In this document: positions 1 through 15,000 of the stretch, piece after piece
Numbering within the stretch: position 1 is the stretch's first letter
Layout: each line of letters begins with the position of its first letter
NCBI GenBank assembly: GCA_017562135.1
Contig: QEYB01000282.1
Span: 124,001 to 188,000 of the forward strand
From: Dipylidium caninum
Taxonomy: Eukaryota > Platyhelminthes > Cestoda > Cyclophyllidea > Dipylidiidae
DNA length: 64,000 nucleotides
Direction of reading: 5' to 3'
Position numbers and translations under genes: made by a program
The notes under the pieces: generated by a model
Databases searched by the model: none
What the model was told of the DNA's origin: nothing
The model's input: only the letters and a program-made list of their open reading frames with translations

Positions 1-87
1 TTCGAGAGCTGGTGGTATAGGAGCCAGATCCAGCCAGTAGTGGGGCTTGAAGTTGTTCACATAACCGTTTAAACCGTCGAGTTGGAC
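1..87 (-). CDS. BRSK: BRSK exon 16, partial
   Basis: After AAAG, GT completes a Gly and reads [19 protein letters not shown], matching vertebrate PSRRFKRVVETIQAQLLS, the last KA1 helix. It continues past the left edge, so the C-terminus and stop are not visible. Confidence 0.9.
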
Positions 88-3000
88 CTTTACGAAACAG
101 ATCGAAAGAATTACAGTGTTTGCAGCAATGCTAGTAGAAAAGGGAAAATTAATCAAAAGGCGTAAATATAAGCTGCATTGACTGGTGCCTTTTGGCGCTG
201 GCACGATTCATCCGAATGTCCTGTCTAATTCTAACTTCCATCCGTGACCATATAAAACTGGGTGTAGACATTTACGGAGTTCAGTAACTCGGGATGCTCT
301 GTTGCTCTCACGGATCCGCAACCTCGCCTGTTGGCTATTTTGGCGAAAATACCGTGCCTAAACTTGATTGACGAAGGGACAGGGTGTGCACCAGCCACGT
401 TTACTTGGGAAGGAGGGAGGGAAAAAGTCGATATCCTCGGCATCTCACCACAATGTGTCCCTCACTACCTTTTGAAATCTGAGCTGAGATTAGCGGAACT
501 CATAGACGACTTACGACGCTCTCCGCCCCCGCCCCCCTCCCCCTCCCGTTCATCTAAATAAATAAAGTAACCGTGGGACAGGGAAGGACGCCGCGTGGGG
601 GGTAACAATTCATCGCAGTGTGGAATCGAGTCACTCCACCATATGCATTCGAAAACTTCTTCATGAAATCAGTTATTATCACTACTAAACCCCGAAAAAC
701 AAAAATTCCGCCCTCACACTACTTAGATTGTCATTTGTTGTCTAAAACGGACTATAAACCTAATTCATTCCCCTCTCTCGGAGAAAAAACTAGGTGGGAG
801 GGGAGAACATTAGAAGAAGGAAACAAGAAAGGCTAGGTTCTTTCTTATTTCTACAGGTGTCAAGTAGAAGTCAGCTATGAGAAATACATAACTTCAATAA
901 GTTCCCAAAATATCCACTGCAGAAAATTCAACAATAGCCGAGGGGAATGATTGAGGGAAACGTATAATTATACGAGACGATGATTCCATTCGATGCGAAT
1001 CAAAATTACTTCTAGACAATCTGAGGCCATTTAAGAGGCAAAAAGGCCTATGAGACAGATTACACCACTATTTAAAAGGGCTCAGTGAGTGTTTGGACAC
1101 AACTGGGTGTACTTAGAGCTTCTCTTTTAGGTACAGAAGCGGTTTCCCAAGAACATGTTCGTCCCATCATGATAACATCCACTCTGAACCACAAAACATA
1201 AGATAGCGTTACCTATCATAGTATCGATGCAGGCCTGGGGATAACCATCACAGAGTTTAGGCTTAGGTGGAAGTTCAGAAGTCAAGTAAAACCACAAAAG
1301 ATGAAACAAGTAGGATAGGACGAGACACACCATCTGTTTTGTATAAATGCTATCGCAAACATTGCACTTCTGGCGATTAAGCAACACATATAGTAAGCAC
1401 GAGATTGTTTTTCAAACAGATTTTGAAATGGTAGGCTTCATCCCTCGTTATCCTGACTTCGGCCTAAATGCTGACAAATCTACACGGAGGGCAACTGAGA
1501 TCACCCTTCGCAGAAAAGATCACGACTGGAGGATCGGTAGAACTCCTGATTTTGACGAACAATTCACCTTGGAGCCAAAGTTAATAAAGAATGATAACAA
1601 GGACATGTGGTACTTCCATTTGGAGTACGCCGTTGCACATACCCTCTGCCTTGCCTTACCGAGCCGCAGACAGAGGCACATGTGAATTGCATTTGCATTA
1701 GCATGGTCGTCAGGCGTTTGTCTTCTCGTGATGAATATACGCGTTTTAATTATACTCTTCGACTTGGCTATGATTGCTGGTGGAGCAGAAAGTCCACCGA
1801 AGAGTAGTTATCAAAACGCTTGACCCAGATAAATAGTTAAATGAACAGACGGTCCAGTTGGACTCGCCATCAAGCCCAAAAGAAATGCTTACCTGAAAGA
1901 AGTTGGAAGCTAACGGCGTAGAGTTCCCGATCACTGGCGTTATCAGAGGCACCACCGTTGGTGAGGGCGGCTTGACCAGTGGAGGCACGAACGATGTCAA
2001 TTTGCATTTTCACTGGCCGGACTAAGAGGCTCGATCCACTGCCAGCTCGACGATATTCAACACGAAAACAGGTCGGTGAGAGAATTGTATGCACTACACC
2101 TGGAGTTGAGAGGAGAACCTGAAAATTAAGGAAGCGATTGTGTAAAATGGTTCTCCCCGGTTAAAGGCTAATATGGCAAGTTAACAGCTCGCACACTAAA
2201 CTACTATAATACAACAACTTCTCGAGAATTCAACCCCGAGTGATGCTTTCACTCGGATTGACATGGTGAATGAGAGGTCAGATGTGCAGTGTTGTGAGGT
2301 GGCAATAACAACTCCATTTCATTCACGCTAAAAATCACTTTTTGGTGCAGTTGTTGACACAGCGAAAATGGTTCAGGCTTACATAAACTCAGTCTCCCCT
2401 TTAAAAATAACCCATAACTATAATTTCTCTTGGACAGTCGAGAGTAGATAATAAGTAAATGAAAGAGTCCCAATCATTAAGCGATCACTTACACGTTAAA
2501 ATCGGGAGATAGGTTGAGGAAAGGGGAGAGTAGGCCATTCAAAGTGAGGAACTAGTAACAACCAGCGTCACAAGTAAACAGTTGGTCGGAGCAGAAAATA
2601 GAAAAGTGAGCTTTGGAGACTCGATAATACGATTCTGAGTGATTAATAAATGGCTGCTTTGGTTTACTCATTAACCGCATGTCACGAGTTTAATGGGGGG
2701 CCACACAGAGTTCGGCGCGTTTCGACATTTCCCCTTGGGACTGATTCAGCCCCCAATGACGCTGTGGCGCAATAGATGCCACGTCTGCTATCAAAAAATT
2801 TCGGGATAAATTAAACGTTTCTTTGGAAAGGGGCTTTCGTGTCCCTGTGTTCACCTTCACTTTTGACCTTCCCCAGCCTCCTCACCTCCTTACCCTAGGC
2901 AGACACAATTTCAGTGACCGTGTACAGCCGAAAATCTCAGGGTCTCTGGGGGGTACTACGAGATCACAGAGGTGGTCAGCAGATGAGGGGTATAATTCTA

Positions 3001-6000
3001 CTTTGTAATCAAATCTAAGCACAGGAATGACAACAAATCAAGTAGAGGACGATCAAAAATATATTGCCAACTTTCTCATACCCTCCCAGGTTGTTAAGGT
3101 GTAGGGGAGAGGGAATAGTGGTTAGAGGGAATAGTAGTTAGTACACAATCACTACCCATTACCACAGTGCATTATGGAGGCCAATAACCTCGCTAATCGA
3201 GAAAGTGGACTTCAAAGCAATGTTTTGACGCCGGTCTCTTTACCACAAACTCCTACCTCACTTTCCTCCCATGAGAGAATCGCAGGATAGAGCAGATAAG
3301 AGCATTCTCATCATTCTACCTTCCTATAAACAATACGAAATAGCGTATTTATGGCTAAATAATGACCATGAAATTTCGTAAAATGCCATTTATGACCCGG
3401 TACCTAGGTGACAGAGGAAGACGACAAATACGTGTAATTTTTCCTACTCCTCACCACAGCAACAAAAGCCAATTGCAAGCCGACACAAATAGCTCGATCT
3501 ATCGGGTGTGGAAAGATTGAGGCATGAGAAGACGGTAGATGACCATCCGACGAATTTACTAAACCACCGTCTTTTTTCTCCCAAGAGTGATGCAGTGCCC
3601 TACTTTCAACATCCAGGTTATGCAGATGAGGCGAGAGCGAGGAGAGTAAATATATGTCTGCCAAAAGCTTCTACAGCAGCACAGATTGCGGTTTGGATAG
3701 CCTGACTAAGAAAAGACGAGCTGCAGAAAAAAATGAATTATCTTGGTACGATATCAAGTCAAATGCCCAAGGCGGCATTTAATTATACTAGCCTTCTTCT
3801 CCCATTATCGCGACTCAGCTCATCAGTGTTAAAGTTCAAGGCAACAGGATGCTGAACGGCAGGATTAGGTCTCTCGAAATACTAGCAGGCGGGATGTGGT
3901 ACTGTTATCGGGATTTTGGACTTGGTGGCACACGCCTTCCTTGCTCTTATCAAAATACTTTCAGAGATGTACAAAAACTGCGATGTTCGGGATGCGATGA
4001 TACATTAAAAGCGGGATTTTAACGCATACTTTATCATTTTTTCGTATCTTTCCTTTCTCTCACTCACCTATTTCTTGCTTCCTTCACACGTCTGAAAAAG
4101 ACTTGTGGTTAATAACGACGAGGAAAAAGAGTACGTAGGCTCACCCTATGGAGACATTAGGTATTATCTGCCAGAATCGTGTAAGTCCATCATAGAAACA
4201 ACGCCGCAGATAGGGAGGTAAAGAAGAACAAAAAAGCACATCTCAGACAGCATTTCCTGTGGTGTTTAGGTTGCTTAAGTGACACACTGTGTAATTAGAC
4301 GACAGTGATGGGCGTCTTGGAGATGAGGAAAGGAGGAAGTATCTCCACTTCCGAGGTAAACTAGAAATCGACTTTCCATACCATCCTAGTGAAATCGGAT
4401 TTCATGATGCCGTGGCCATACTACACTCAACAGTTGAAAGTCAACTTTGTCCATAACTCATCCCACCCAGAGAGCCGGTAAACCTCTTACAAGGCGTAGA
4501 CCGTTTCAAAAACCCCTTAGACTCCATATTGAAACAGTTAACAGAACTGGAAGGGAGGGTACGATTTCTAATCCCCAGGGTTCCCACATATCTTACCTTC
4601 ATTCTCTAGTAAACGCGGAATGTACACAGAATAACAAATCTATTACTGCCGCCCTACCTTGTCAGGCCCAAGAGCGTAACAAACTTGCCAAAGAAATGGG
4701 ATGTTTATGGAAGGACAAGAAGAACATTACGCACGAATGTCTTGCGCACCCTGCGTATTGTACTAGCGTCCTGTTTTTGACTGACACAGATAAGCTAAAT
4801 AGGCAAAAAACTACTGGCGTGGCTCATCAGCAATTAAGAAATGGCCTAAACCCTAGTTTTACCGATAAGGGTGAAGGGGAAATAATGCCGTGTGCCGTTC
4901 ATGTAAATACTTGTCACAGTCTAGTCAGGAATGACTTACTTGCGTTATCTCCGACTTCACCCGATTAAACGGTCTTCCTCTCACCATGGCCACATGGTTG
5001 GTCTCCTCAGGTGGAAGGGCATTCACACCAGCCCCGTATTCCTTTCCTCCTCGCCCATAAACACTTCCAACACTCGACTGCATAACTGCGGTAATTGGGA
5101 GGGGAATCCCTGACTTGTCGGATCCGGCTCCCTTCCTGGTCGTCTGAGCTAGTCTAGTAATGTGCATTTGTTGTTGAGCCGTGCCTCTTGGGGTATTTCG
5201 CGTAGGCGATAACGGAAGTGGTGGGGGCGGTGAGGTTGACAAAACTGTGGGCGTCTTCTGTCCACTACTGAGGTTGCTACGAAAGATGTGGCGGCCTGTA
5301 CTAGGAGTAGCTGGTACCTTCAAGCCACTTGAGTTTCCGGTGTTCCTATGACCTGCCTTAGAACCACCATTGTAGAGGCTAAGGGGCAGGAAACCATCGA
5401 ACCACGACTTGTTGCTAAGGCTGTAAGGCAGTTACAAAGATGTTCGTACCAAAATGCTGCCGAAACTATTTTTGACACATTATTGATTGGAAAATCTCAG
5501 ACTAGATTCGAGTATTTTGCTCGTTTTATTACGGTCAAAGATGGTGCACCACAATGAACAAATGCTACTTTGATAGCAAGGTGTGGCGGCACATGGCTTT
5601 GACGTAAGAATGGAATTTTGGACGCCTTCTATGAATTTGTGTTAATTTCACACTAAACTTAATGAAACAACTTTGATGAGTCCATGGCAGTACTGTGCAA
5701 ACACTGTGATCTGACAGCTGAAAGTGCCCGGTAGATCTTGGGAAGGAAAACATGAGGCATGCGTGAAAATGATATCGAAAATGATGTTATTGCCTCAACC
5801 CATCCCGTCCTACTGTCTGTTCGTAGGAGGGATTTTATCTCGACACCGTGATATGGACGCAAAATAGGTCATCCTTTTTAGGTCACCTTCAAATGAACCC
5901 ACATTTCCTGACGTGAAGTACTCAACTGTTATGGCTTATGGCCAACCTATCTACTTTGTCAAGTAGGAAGAGTTCCAATCATCGAACCTGAACATTCAGC

Positions 6001-9000
6001 CCATCAGTTACAAAGATGGGACCATAGCGATCACGCATAATTCATTGGGGCATAATTTGGGCTTGTCAAGCATCTTTTATATGTTAATAATACATACATA
6101 ATCTCTAGGACGTGTGTAATCGAGAGGAGCAGGCGAGCGATACCCATTGGCAGAATAAAGCAGCACAAAATTGTCAAAACCTATAGCGATGGAGTTTTCA
6201 CCCTGTTATTTTTAAAGGTCATTGTAAAGTTGGGAAGGCGAGTTGACTCATTTAGCTGTCCATTACTGGAAATCAGATGATACAATAAATGTTTGGGCCA
6301 TGTGCAACCCCTCTTCTCCCTCCCCCTACACACCCGCATTCTACCCAGATATTTACTGCTAAATTATTCAAAATACTATACATTAAGTCTGTTGCGCAGA
6401 ACTCTCACTCACGTCAAACACATACATCCATCCTTCCAAGAATAGGCACAGGTCGTAATCAAGCTATTAACGTTGGCGTGGCGTATGATGAGATGCGTAT
6501 TTAGTCTGGAGGAAAGGGACATCAAAGTGAGGCGACGTGAAACATTCGATCATGCTTAAAGGCGGTCTACCCCAATGAGATAGGAGGCTCAATAGAGTGA
6601 GCGGTGGGAATCCCCTGTCTTCCCAACCACACCCTTCAAAAAGCAATTGGATTTTGAACGCCTACTGAGGAGATGAGGGGAAGGGAGGAAATAGCACTGC
6701 GAAATTCGGCGCAAATAAGGGTGGAGGCTAAGGAAGCTGTTATTCCACTTCACACCTATCTCTTCTAGGATGAATCTTTCATATTTACAATGAAGATTGT
6801 GAAAAAAAACTCACAGAGGAGAGACATCAGGGGTACCCGTAGAATTGTTTCGAGAGGCATTTTTACCGAGTCGAGAACTATATTCCACAGGGCTCTCCGG
6901 TGGGGTGCTTATAACAGCCGTTTTCTTTCGATGGAATCGCGGCGAGCCCAAAAAGTTGATACGAAGGCTATTGAGCCGAGCACGCCAGTGTTGTGGCGAC
7001 AATGGAGATGTAACAGCGTTGGCCCCAGTATTGACAGACCACTCCACCACCCTAGACTCGGAGTTATTCACATTTTCTTTCGAGTTTCTATTACCATTGG
7101 AACTCTTAAATGCAACAAAAATCTTTTTAATAGCCTATATCCCGTCTTAACGGAAACACCACTTGGACAGTATCCTGCGTTCTAACTGAGCCCATCCAAC
7201 GATAAGTCGTAAAGCGTGTATTGTCTCTGTGTGCGTGTGGACGTGGGTGCTTGTGTATATGACCACGTCCCCCTTTCTTGTAAGAGAAGAAATTATTTTG
7301 CAGTTCTTTCTTAATACTCACAGGCAGTTTACCTGGCCACTCTCATCTCGTCTTTCTCCGCACCTAACAGATACTAGTCAGCTTCAAAACTCGCAACGAG
7401 TTACAACAAACTCTGTTTTTGCTATTTCATTCATACTTTATAACAAGTTCTTCATTTGTTTTGTCTCTGCTGACAAATTTTCAGACTCGAAGTTAAAATA
7501 AAGTAGTCTTTTTATCTAGGCGGCTTGTGTGAGGGATTAGATTATCGTCTCTTTAGAAGGGACAGGTCCAAAATGATGACGCAGTCAAACGGTAAAGCGC
7601 TGAGAGGACGAAAACAAAGTTAGCTTTTGAACAAGAGATGAAGAAAAACCGGAAGCTGTTATGACACTATGACTTCTTCAGTGTAAATGAAATGCAACAC
7701 ACGGTACTACTGGGATAATTTGGATAAGCAAAATACTTTAAATAGGGAAATTAGTTTTCAAGACATTTGATTCACCTTTTGATCACGTTTGCGTACGTCC
7801 GTCCTCGTCGGCGCAGCTTCCTTGCTTTCTTCTGAGGTGATTGCAGGTCGAGGTATCATTATGGGACTGTGAGGACTAGTAATTTTTCCCAAGACATCAT
7901 CTTCAGTGGAAATTGGAATTGGGGAAGTGGGTGTTTGGCTTGGACTGCTGGCAATACTCTTCTTTTCCACCGAAGAAGAAACGAAGTTCGTGGGAGTACG
8001 TATCGCATTTTGGCGAATTTGCGATAGCCGATGTTGGTTGCGAGAGGTGGGAAGAAGTTGACCTTGATAAACATTAGGATGTTTTCGCATAATCAATGGA
8101 GGATCAGCCCGATTTCGTGTGGGTGAGGCTATAACATGCTTCCGGTACTGATCCGTGATCTCCTCAATTGGGCTACAGGCCTCGTAACCACTCATTCGGA
8201 AATGTCCACGAACGTAGCTCAAAGGTGAGCTAATTGGACTGACGGGTGTACTCGAACGTGTGTCGAGATTGCTGCTGGCTGACTGTTTTCGTCTGAAAAG
8301 AAACGAAGTTATCATCAGATTACCCAACAGCATTGTAGAATTTAAAAAAACACCATTAATATTTGATGAGATCACACTTATAAGAGGACGTACACGGAGA
8401 ATGAGAGATGGGCACAGACATCTTAATAATTTATTAAATGAGACGAAGGAAATTAGGAAACCTATGATAAGACGTAATCTTCCAAGTGGAGAATGAAACG
8501 ACCGAGAGCATGGCCTTGGAGCTCACTTAAGAAGGGCACGCCACTATGGGCGGGTCCATATTAATTAGTTCACTCTCTTGATTTGCGAACCAGACAAATG
8601 AGTATTATCATGGGGAAGAGACGCGGCAGGGGAACGATAGAGTGAAAAGGGAGAGATTTCTGTCTGCTAAAAATAGTCACTTCACGGATAAATATGGTGT
8701 ACTGTCTGGTAAATTGAGTAAAAAATGAATAAACTAATTTTCCATATTTGGTAATTAGTTAATGCGGCAAGCGTTTTCTCCTCTCTTCCTCTTCCCCATA
8801 CAGGTTTACCCTATAATTAATACCCCAGGAACATATACAGCCCAAGAGAGAAAAGGTAGACTTCAATCGAATTATTTCGACGGGTATATGGAGTTAACCA
8901 GAACTAAAGTTATGCATCTCAATAAAAGATGAGGTAAGGAAGGCGGAGTAAGTGTTTAAGGCTAGGGGAGAAAAGGGGTCTTAAACAAGAATTTCTTGAC

Positions 9001-12000
9001 TTCAACTCGATAAAAACGGGTGATTTAATTAAGAGATGCGCTTAAGTAAAGTTGCCAAGGTAATAAAGAGCAGGGAGGAAAGAGGGAATAGATGAAGCTC
9101 TTTGTCAACTGTCTCAAACAACTCAAATCTCTGGTTCGGCAAAATGTAACATTGCCAGCTGGTGGTAAGTAGTATCTCCACCCTCCGATAGTAATTCTCT
9201 AGCATTTCCTCAGATGCCACACAAATAAATAAGTTATCGTGTAGATGTTTGAGGTGAAGTCAAAATGTCTTCCACTTTCCCCACTTCCCTCTTTCCTGAC
9301 AGACAATTATGGTAGTAAAACGTGCCATCATCAGATTGGATTATTACCTCCAGGCGAAGGTGTCAACACGACATAAATAGCATCCTGATGTACCGACCAA
9401 CAAAGTAACGTCAGCCGCCTGACAATATCAACGCCTCCTCCTAGCTTAATAAAGAATATTTTCCTTCGGATGATTTACGCATAAGATTTACTTAGACTTG
9501 TATTCCGGAAATTGCACATTTGACGCGGTCAAATTCATTAAATATACTTGGGTGATAACTTTATTGTATTCTCTTTCCAGTTCCTCGTAAATACTGAATA
9601 AGAGACTCACAATTTTTGAACAGCTAACCCACGACGACCAGCCAGTGGAGAGCCCTCACTGAGGTCGCCCAAAGAGAGGCGCACTGTTCCATTAAGGCCA
9701 ATTCTCACACTGTCGATGCGTTTCCGTGGTGGGTCTGCGGCCACACGATAGAAGCATCAAAAATGAAAAAGAATAGCGTTAACAATGTCCTCCTCGTTTT
9801 TCTTCACTATAATCCCACATTTGACTATCCGCACTTGTCTAAAAAATCTTGTAAATTAAAAATGTTGAAGGAGGTGTTTCAGATGGAAAAACCAAAAATC
9901 TCAATTTGAAATCGTTTAGGTAGAGATATATGTGCGCCTGTTAAAGTCAAATAAGTGGATATCCACCCTTTTCCGCCTAAAGGGGTGGCACAGGCTTGGA
10001 GAGTAGGGGAAATACCGCGACCATACTACACGACAGGACATAATGTCATGGTTTTTCATCACACATTAGTATGGGAGAATGGGAAGCAGTCAAGTTGACA
10101 CATTATTTCATCACTGACAACCCGTAGAAGAGCATACCACAGAAAACTGAAGTTAGTATTGAGGCTCACCACCCTCAGATCACCACCTTCATGCTAGTGA
10201 ATCTTCCGAAACCGTCGAGGGACAGATTTATGCAATATTTCCCCCGGTAATAGAGCATAACTCCTCTCCGAAATGAAGATTTGAATACTCCCAAGAATCC
10301 TCAGCAGTCCTAAGTACAGGGTTCATCCTGTTACCCGGCCCAATTGGCTACATCAGAACTTCCCCTTAGCCTCTGATGGGAAGTATAACTAGTTCCAAAT
10401 CCATTTAGACTAAAAACCCATTCTTCCTCTTCCCATAACTCGTCCCTATTAAAGTGAAGAGTTAGAAGAGAAAATAAAACGTTTTACCATAATCATTCCT
10501 CTCGATTACCACCAATGTTGGGTCCCTTGAATTGCAAAAGGGAAGAGCGATATTAATCGAGTAGGTGCTCCGTTAACACGAGTAGTATATGACAGTTACA
10601 GCGAACTTTAATTGCGCAAGCCTATTAAACGTAACGCGAGGAGCGCAAGCTGTGATCACAAACCTGTTAGCAGTGTGTCTCTTCAATTCGCTCCCTCCCC
10701 GCCTGCCCCTCCTTCTCTTCACCCAAAATGCGCAAATGCTCAGCGTGAGGCAAATAGGCAAATTAACTTCGCTGACAAAATTGAGCTGAATGACTGCCTT
10801 TACAAAATGAATAAACGAACATCACCCTAATTGGAGTTACCGGAAATTCGGATGAGTTTACGCCTCGTATCAACGTGTCGATACCTCATAAATGCGGTCG
10901 TTGCCGTTGTCGGATTGGATCACAGGGAATAACTCCCCCCCCCCGCCCCAGCCCACCACCAAAACCATATGTAAAATATCAGATTTCGACCCAAAAGTAC
11001 ACCGGGGATAAGATGGAACAGGTTAGGGAATGATCTCACCTTTCACCGGGCACATGCCAACTGGAGCGAGGCGATGAACATGAAAAAAAAGACAATTTAA
11101 TGTGAAATTCAATGTGAGAAATATTAGGGGAAATGCGCATTAAAGGGAGGGTAGGGTGATTAGAGGGCTGTGCCACCCAGAAGCAGAAGGCGAGACAAGG
11201 AAATGATTATCCTTGGCACTAACTGTATTAAAGTGAATCGTCTGACCCGTCGTGATGGTGTACACGTAAAGAATACTATTAGATGTAAGCTTAATCTCCG
11301 GACGTGGATCTGTTAATAATGCAAAACACCCTAACACCACCTCGTGTAACGTTACTCATCTGGGTTGTACTACTGTTTGGGAAGAACGGTTAAAACAGAA
11401 CATTTCCAGCTTCACGCTTCCTTTTCTCCCTCTCACACACATGCATTATTTAACCTCGGTGAAATGTCCTTCTCTGTCCCTATGGAATAGGTTAAAACAG
11501 CCAAGCGGGGTAATATTAGATGAAATCAAATATGGCGGCTAACTGCAAGCTCCTCAAATTGTAACTTCTTCAAAAATTGGTCTATTATTAAACATAATAT
11601 TCTTACTTCAACCTCAGACTAGTATGAATTCCATTCATACGTAAGAGTGCTTTGTTTTTTGCCACGGAGTTTCTTCGCTTCCAATTTCCCGCTTTTGAAT
11701 GCATTGAGACGACTCAAAGTCAACTACTTCGATTTCGACAATAGAAAGCTCGGTAAAGGGATTGCTAACCGCATTCCGGCTCCTCTCACGTTAAATCAAT
11801 GTCACTTATTTTAGGATCTTTCCGTCCTCTGATATCCACAACCACTCTGCGACATAAAGCAGAAGGAGGTGAAGGAAATGGACGACGCCCGCCGACAACT
11901 GTTCCTGCGCTTGACGCAAAAGCAATCGGTGCAGACAGCGATATTTCGCGCACATAAGCCCATGCCCACGCATATACCCGGAGTGCGATGTAAGTGGAGG

Positions 12001-15000
12001 CATCAACGCCAAGTATAGAGCAGCGGTGTGACTCATTGCCTCACTAGCTGCCCATCTGCAGCGTTGAAGTCATGCTTAATGCGAAAAAAGTCCTCTGCCT
12101 CGGTTACTAAAGCTCAATAGGGGAATAGGGAAGGGCGAAATGGGTAGAGGATGCGAAGAGGCAGGCGGAGCAGGTTAGCCTTACCGGTGCTACTTCGGAA
12201 GCGAATTTCATCTGGATCCTCGTAGCAGGGGCTTCGTATCTTCCGATCAAGGAGGAGGAAGTAGATCACCTTTTCCGTGTTATGACTTTAAAAGGGTGGA
12301 AAAAGATAAATGGAGTGTTAGTGGTCAACGACATCACGTGAGATACTTGCATTCACGCCGCCTTCTCTGGCCTAATCTACCGAAAAAAAGGAATTTTCCG
12401 ACAATTTAATTCGCCATGTCGACGCATGATGCAACGTCAAGCATCATTTAACTCGATTCCTTTTTGCTCCAATTATCCAAATGTACAACGAGCGAGGCAA
12501 GGAAATTCAAATTTTTGTAGTGTCTTTAGCGAGGATTATTATAAACTGAGCTTCACCCGTACGTGATATAGCATTCATTGATAGAGTCAGACCGTCCAAC
12601 GCGGTAGTTTTCAGAGGAAGCAAAAAAACGTAAACGGGATGTTGGATATTCCTGTCTCTAGGTACCATTCCAGCTAGTCGGTTAAACTACCGATCGCGTA
12701 CAGAAGGGAATGATTTTACGCCAAATAACGACAACGGAATGCAAAAGGTGGGGCGTTAATTTGTATTAAATCCTCCACTACCTCTCTCCTCCTCCCAACC
12801 AGCATGTTCACTCGAACAGCCTAATTCTACCTGGTTAAAGGGGTCTGTTCCGCCTGGTCATTCTGTAACTTTTGTGACTTGCCACACCAGTGTCTATAGT
12901 TAATCCACACAAAGATCAACCTCCCTCTCCGTCATTTGGGGAAAACACAATTATTCGGAGAAGGAAAGGAAAAGGTGCGTGCACTTTTAATAATCACTCA
13001 GCACTTTCTCCATGTACGTACTGGTTTTATCACTCAGCCGAATCGAGTACGGGCTGTGCTCCAGCCTGTCAGTTTAGGCCCTCCACTTGAATCACAGTAG
13101 GGTACCAACTTCAATGGGACGGTTTGCCACATTGCCGACCATTTAGCGTGTTCCAGTGACACTTTCTGGGATGGCAACAAACTTTGAAAGTCAAATTTAC
13201 CAGTCTCATCTAAAGATTCTACTCGCACATCTATTGTGCTACACTCTGAGGGTCAAGAGGCGGAGGTTAGATTTTACTGCTATAAGGATCACGAAGAAGA
13301 GTATTCGTTGTGAAGAAAATTTTAGCTTAACTTCAGAATTCAAGCTCAGAAATTTGCCTAACACCCCCAATAGTAAGTTGTCAGGGGTAAAGTAAAATTC
13401 GCATTACCCACCTTTATCCGCTAGACGATTTGACAAAAAATAAGTATTTATGAACATTTTAAAGCGCACTTCGGACGACGAAGTTAGTAAGTAATGACTG
13501 AGAACTAATTAGTGTTCCAATTGAGAAGATACAACATCGATGATACTTTGTGATTTAAAGTTGCTATCAACATTGCCAAACCACCGGTATTTCTCACATC
13601 CCATCCTCTCTCCACTAAATAACAAAACGGTAAATGGAGGCGCTGAACCAACAGGAAATTGAGCCGATTCCCCCTAGATAATATACTTTATGCTCGGAGC
13701 GGAGATAAGCGTTAATTTTATTACAGAACATGAGCAAAAACAGCCGTTTATTTTGATTTCTCTACGCATAAGCATGGAAAATGGAGAGAAAGTGGGAAAT
13801 AGGTGAATAAATGGGGTGGCGCGGAGGCGAATAGTATTATTTCCCGCCATTATGTTACCTCGGAGTACAGAAATGAGGCAAAAATGTTACGAAATGCATC
13901 AAATTGTGAGGACATTGGGACATTTTGCTAATGCACTCGGGACTTGTGAATCAAAAAGTAAACGGCATTTGCAAAATTTACCTCCCTAATTCTCTACCCT
14001 CCAACTCCCGCTTCCCTGGTATAACGAAGTTCCAGAGGTGAAACAATTCCATTAGGATGGGGCTCAACACAATTTCCGCTCTCAATTGTTAACAGGTGAC
14101 TGATAAAATACGGGTATGGACATTATTGCTCTGACCGTAAGTAGAGTAGTCTAGGAAAGTCACAGTCTCCTGAGCCACGATTTTGAGTATATATGTAAAA
14201 GAAGGACAAGAAGGATGGACATGAGAGGAGCAGAACAGTTCGCCTCCCTTTCTCATACCTCCCAATAATTCTACTCTGTGGATTTGTTAAATATCTGGGC
14301 GTGAGCTCAAAACGTACGAATAAATGCTTTTAACGAATTTTTAGTGCATTCCAGCCCTACCTTGGGTGAGAGAGTTGCGAAATTAGGGTAGTTTTATACA
14401 CACATAACACATCCTCCACCGCTCAACATCCCTATGCATGGGGTAAATCTGCAACACCACGCCAGTTTACAATTCCAGAAGCAACGATCTTTAAGTACCT
14501 TAATTGACGGCCGGAAAGCCGACTTCGCCCCCTTCAACCCCCGTGGAAATGTACTTTAAGGCAAGAACAACGAAACCGTTGAAGACAAAAGGTTTAACCT
14601 AAGGATAGTAGCAGGAAAGAAGGGGAAGAAATAACTTGAGGCATACATGGTAAAAAGAAAAAGCAACTTACTAAGGCGAAAGAAGAGCTTCGCAAAGTTT
14701 ATCCTCGTTTCTGAAGCATTGTAACGATGTCATGGTGGCGAGGATATCGGGGTCGACATCGTCACGGGATGGAATGATGGAGGTTTGCACAGCCTGAGAC
14801 ATTGGAAGTTCCGTTTGAAGCGGAGGCTCTTGGTCACTGAGTAGTGGACAGGAGAAGCGGGAATTAATGGTCCCTTTTCCAAATCAGTCCCGGACACTGG
14901 GATCGGTGTAAATACTCATAACGATTCAGTCGATTTGATTGCCATCATGAACTTCTTCATTCTCACCTCCCTCTTGTTAGCTCTCGCTAACTCGGCTGCC

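Noticed and set aside
1347..1685. 112-codon plus-strand open frame in the last BRSK intron
   Set aside because: No known domain, no splice context, antisense to BRSK; most likely chance.
4447..4968. 173-codon open frame on the plus strand
   Set aside because: It begins with TTG, has no good ATG until its middle, runs antisense to a BRSK intron and the end of exon 14, and resembles no family. A frame of this length is expected by chance in 64 kb.
5981..6000. tRNA B-box-like string on the minus strand
   Set aside because: No matching A box or acceptor stem could be found around it.
6845..7185. Plus-strand open frames across BRSK exon 13
   Set aside because: They are shadows of the minus-strand exon, whose sequence clearly matches BRSK.
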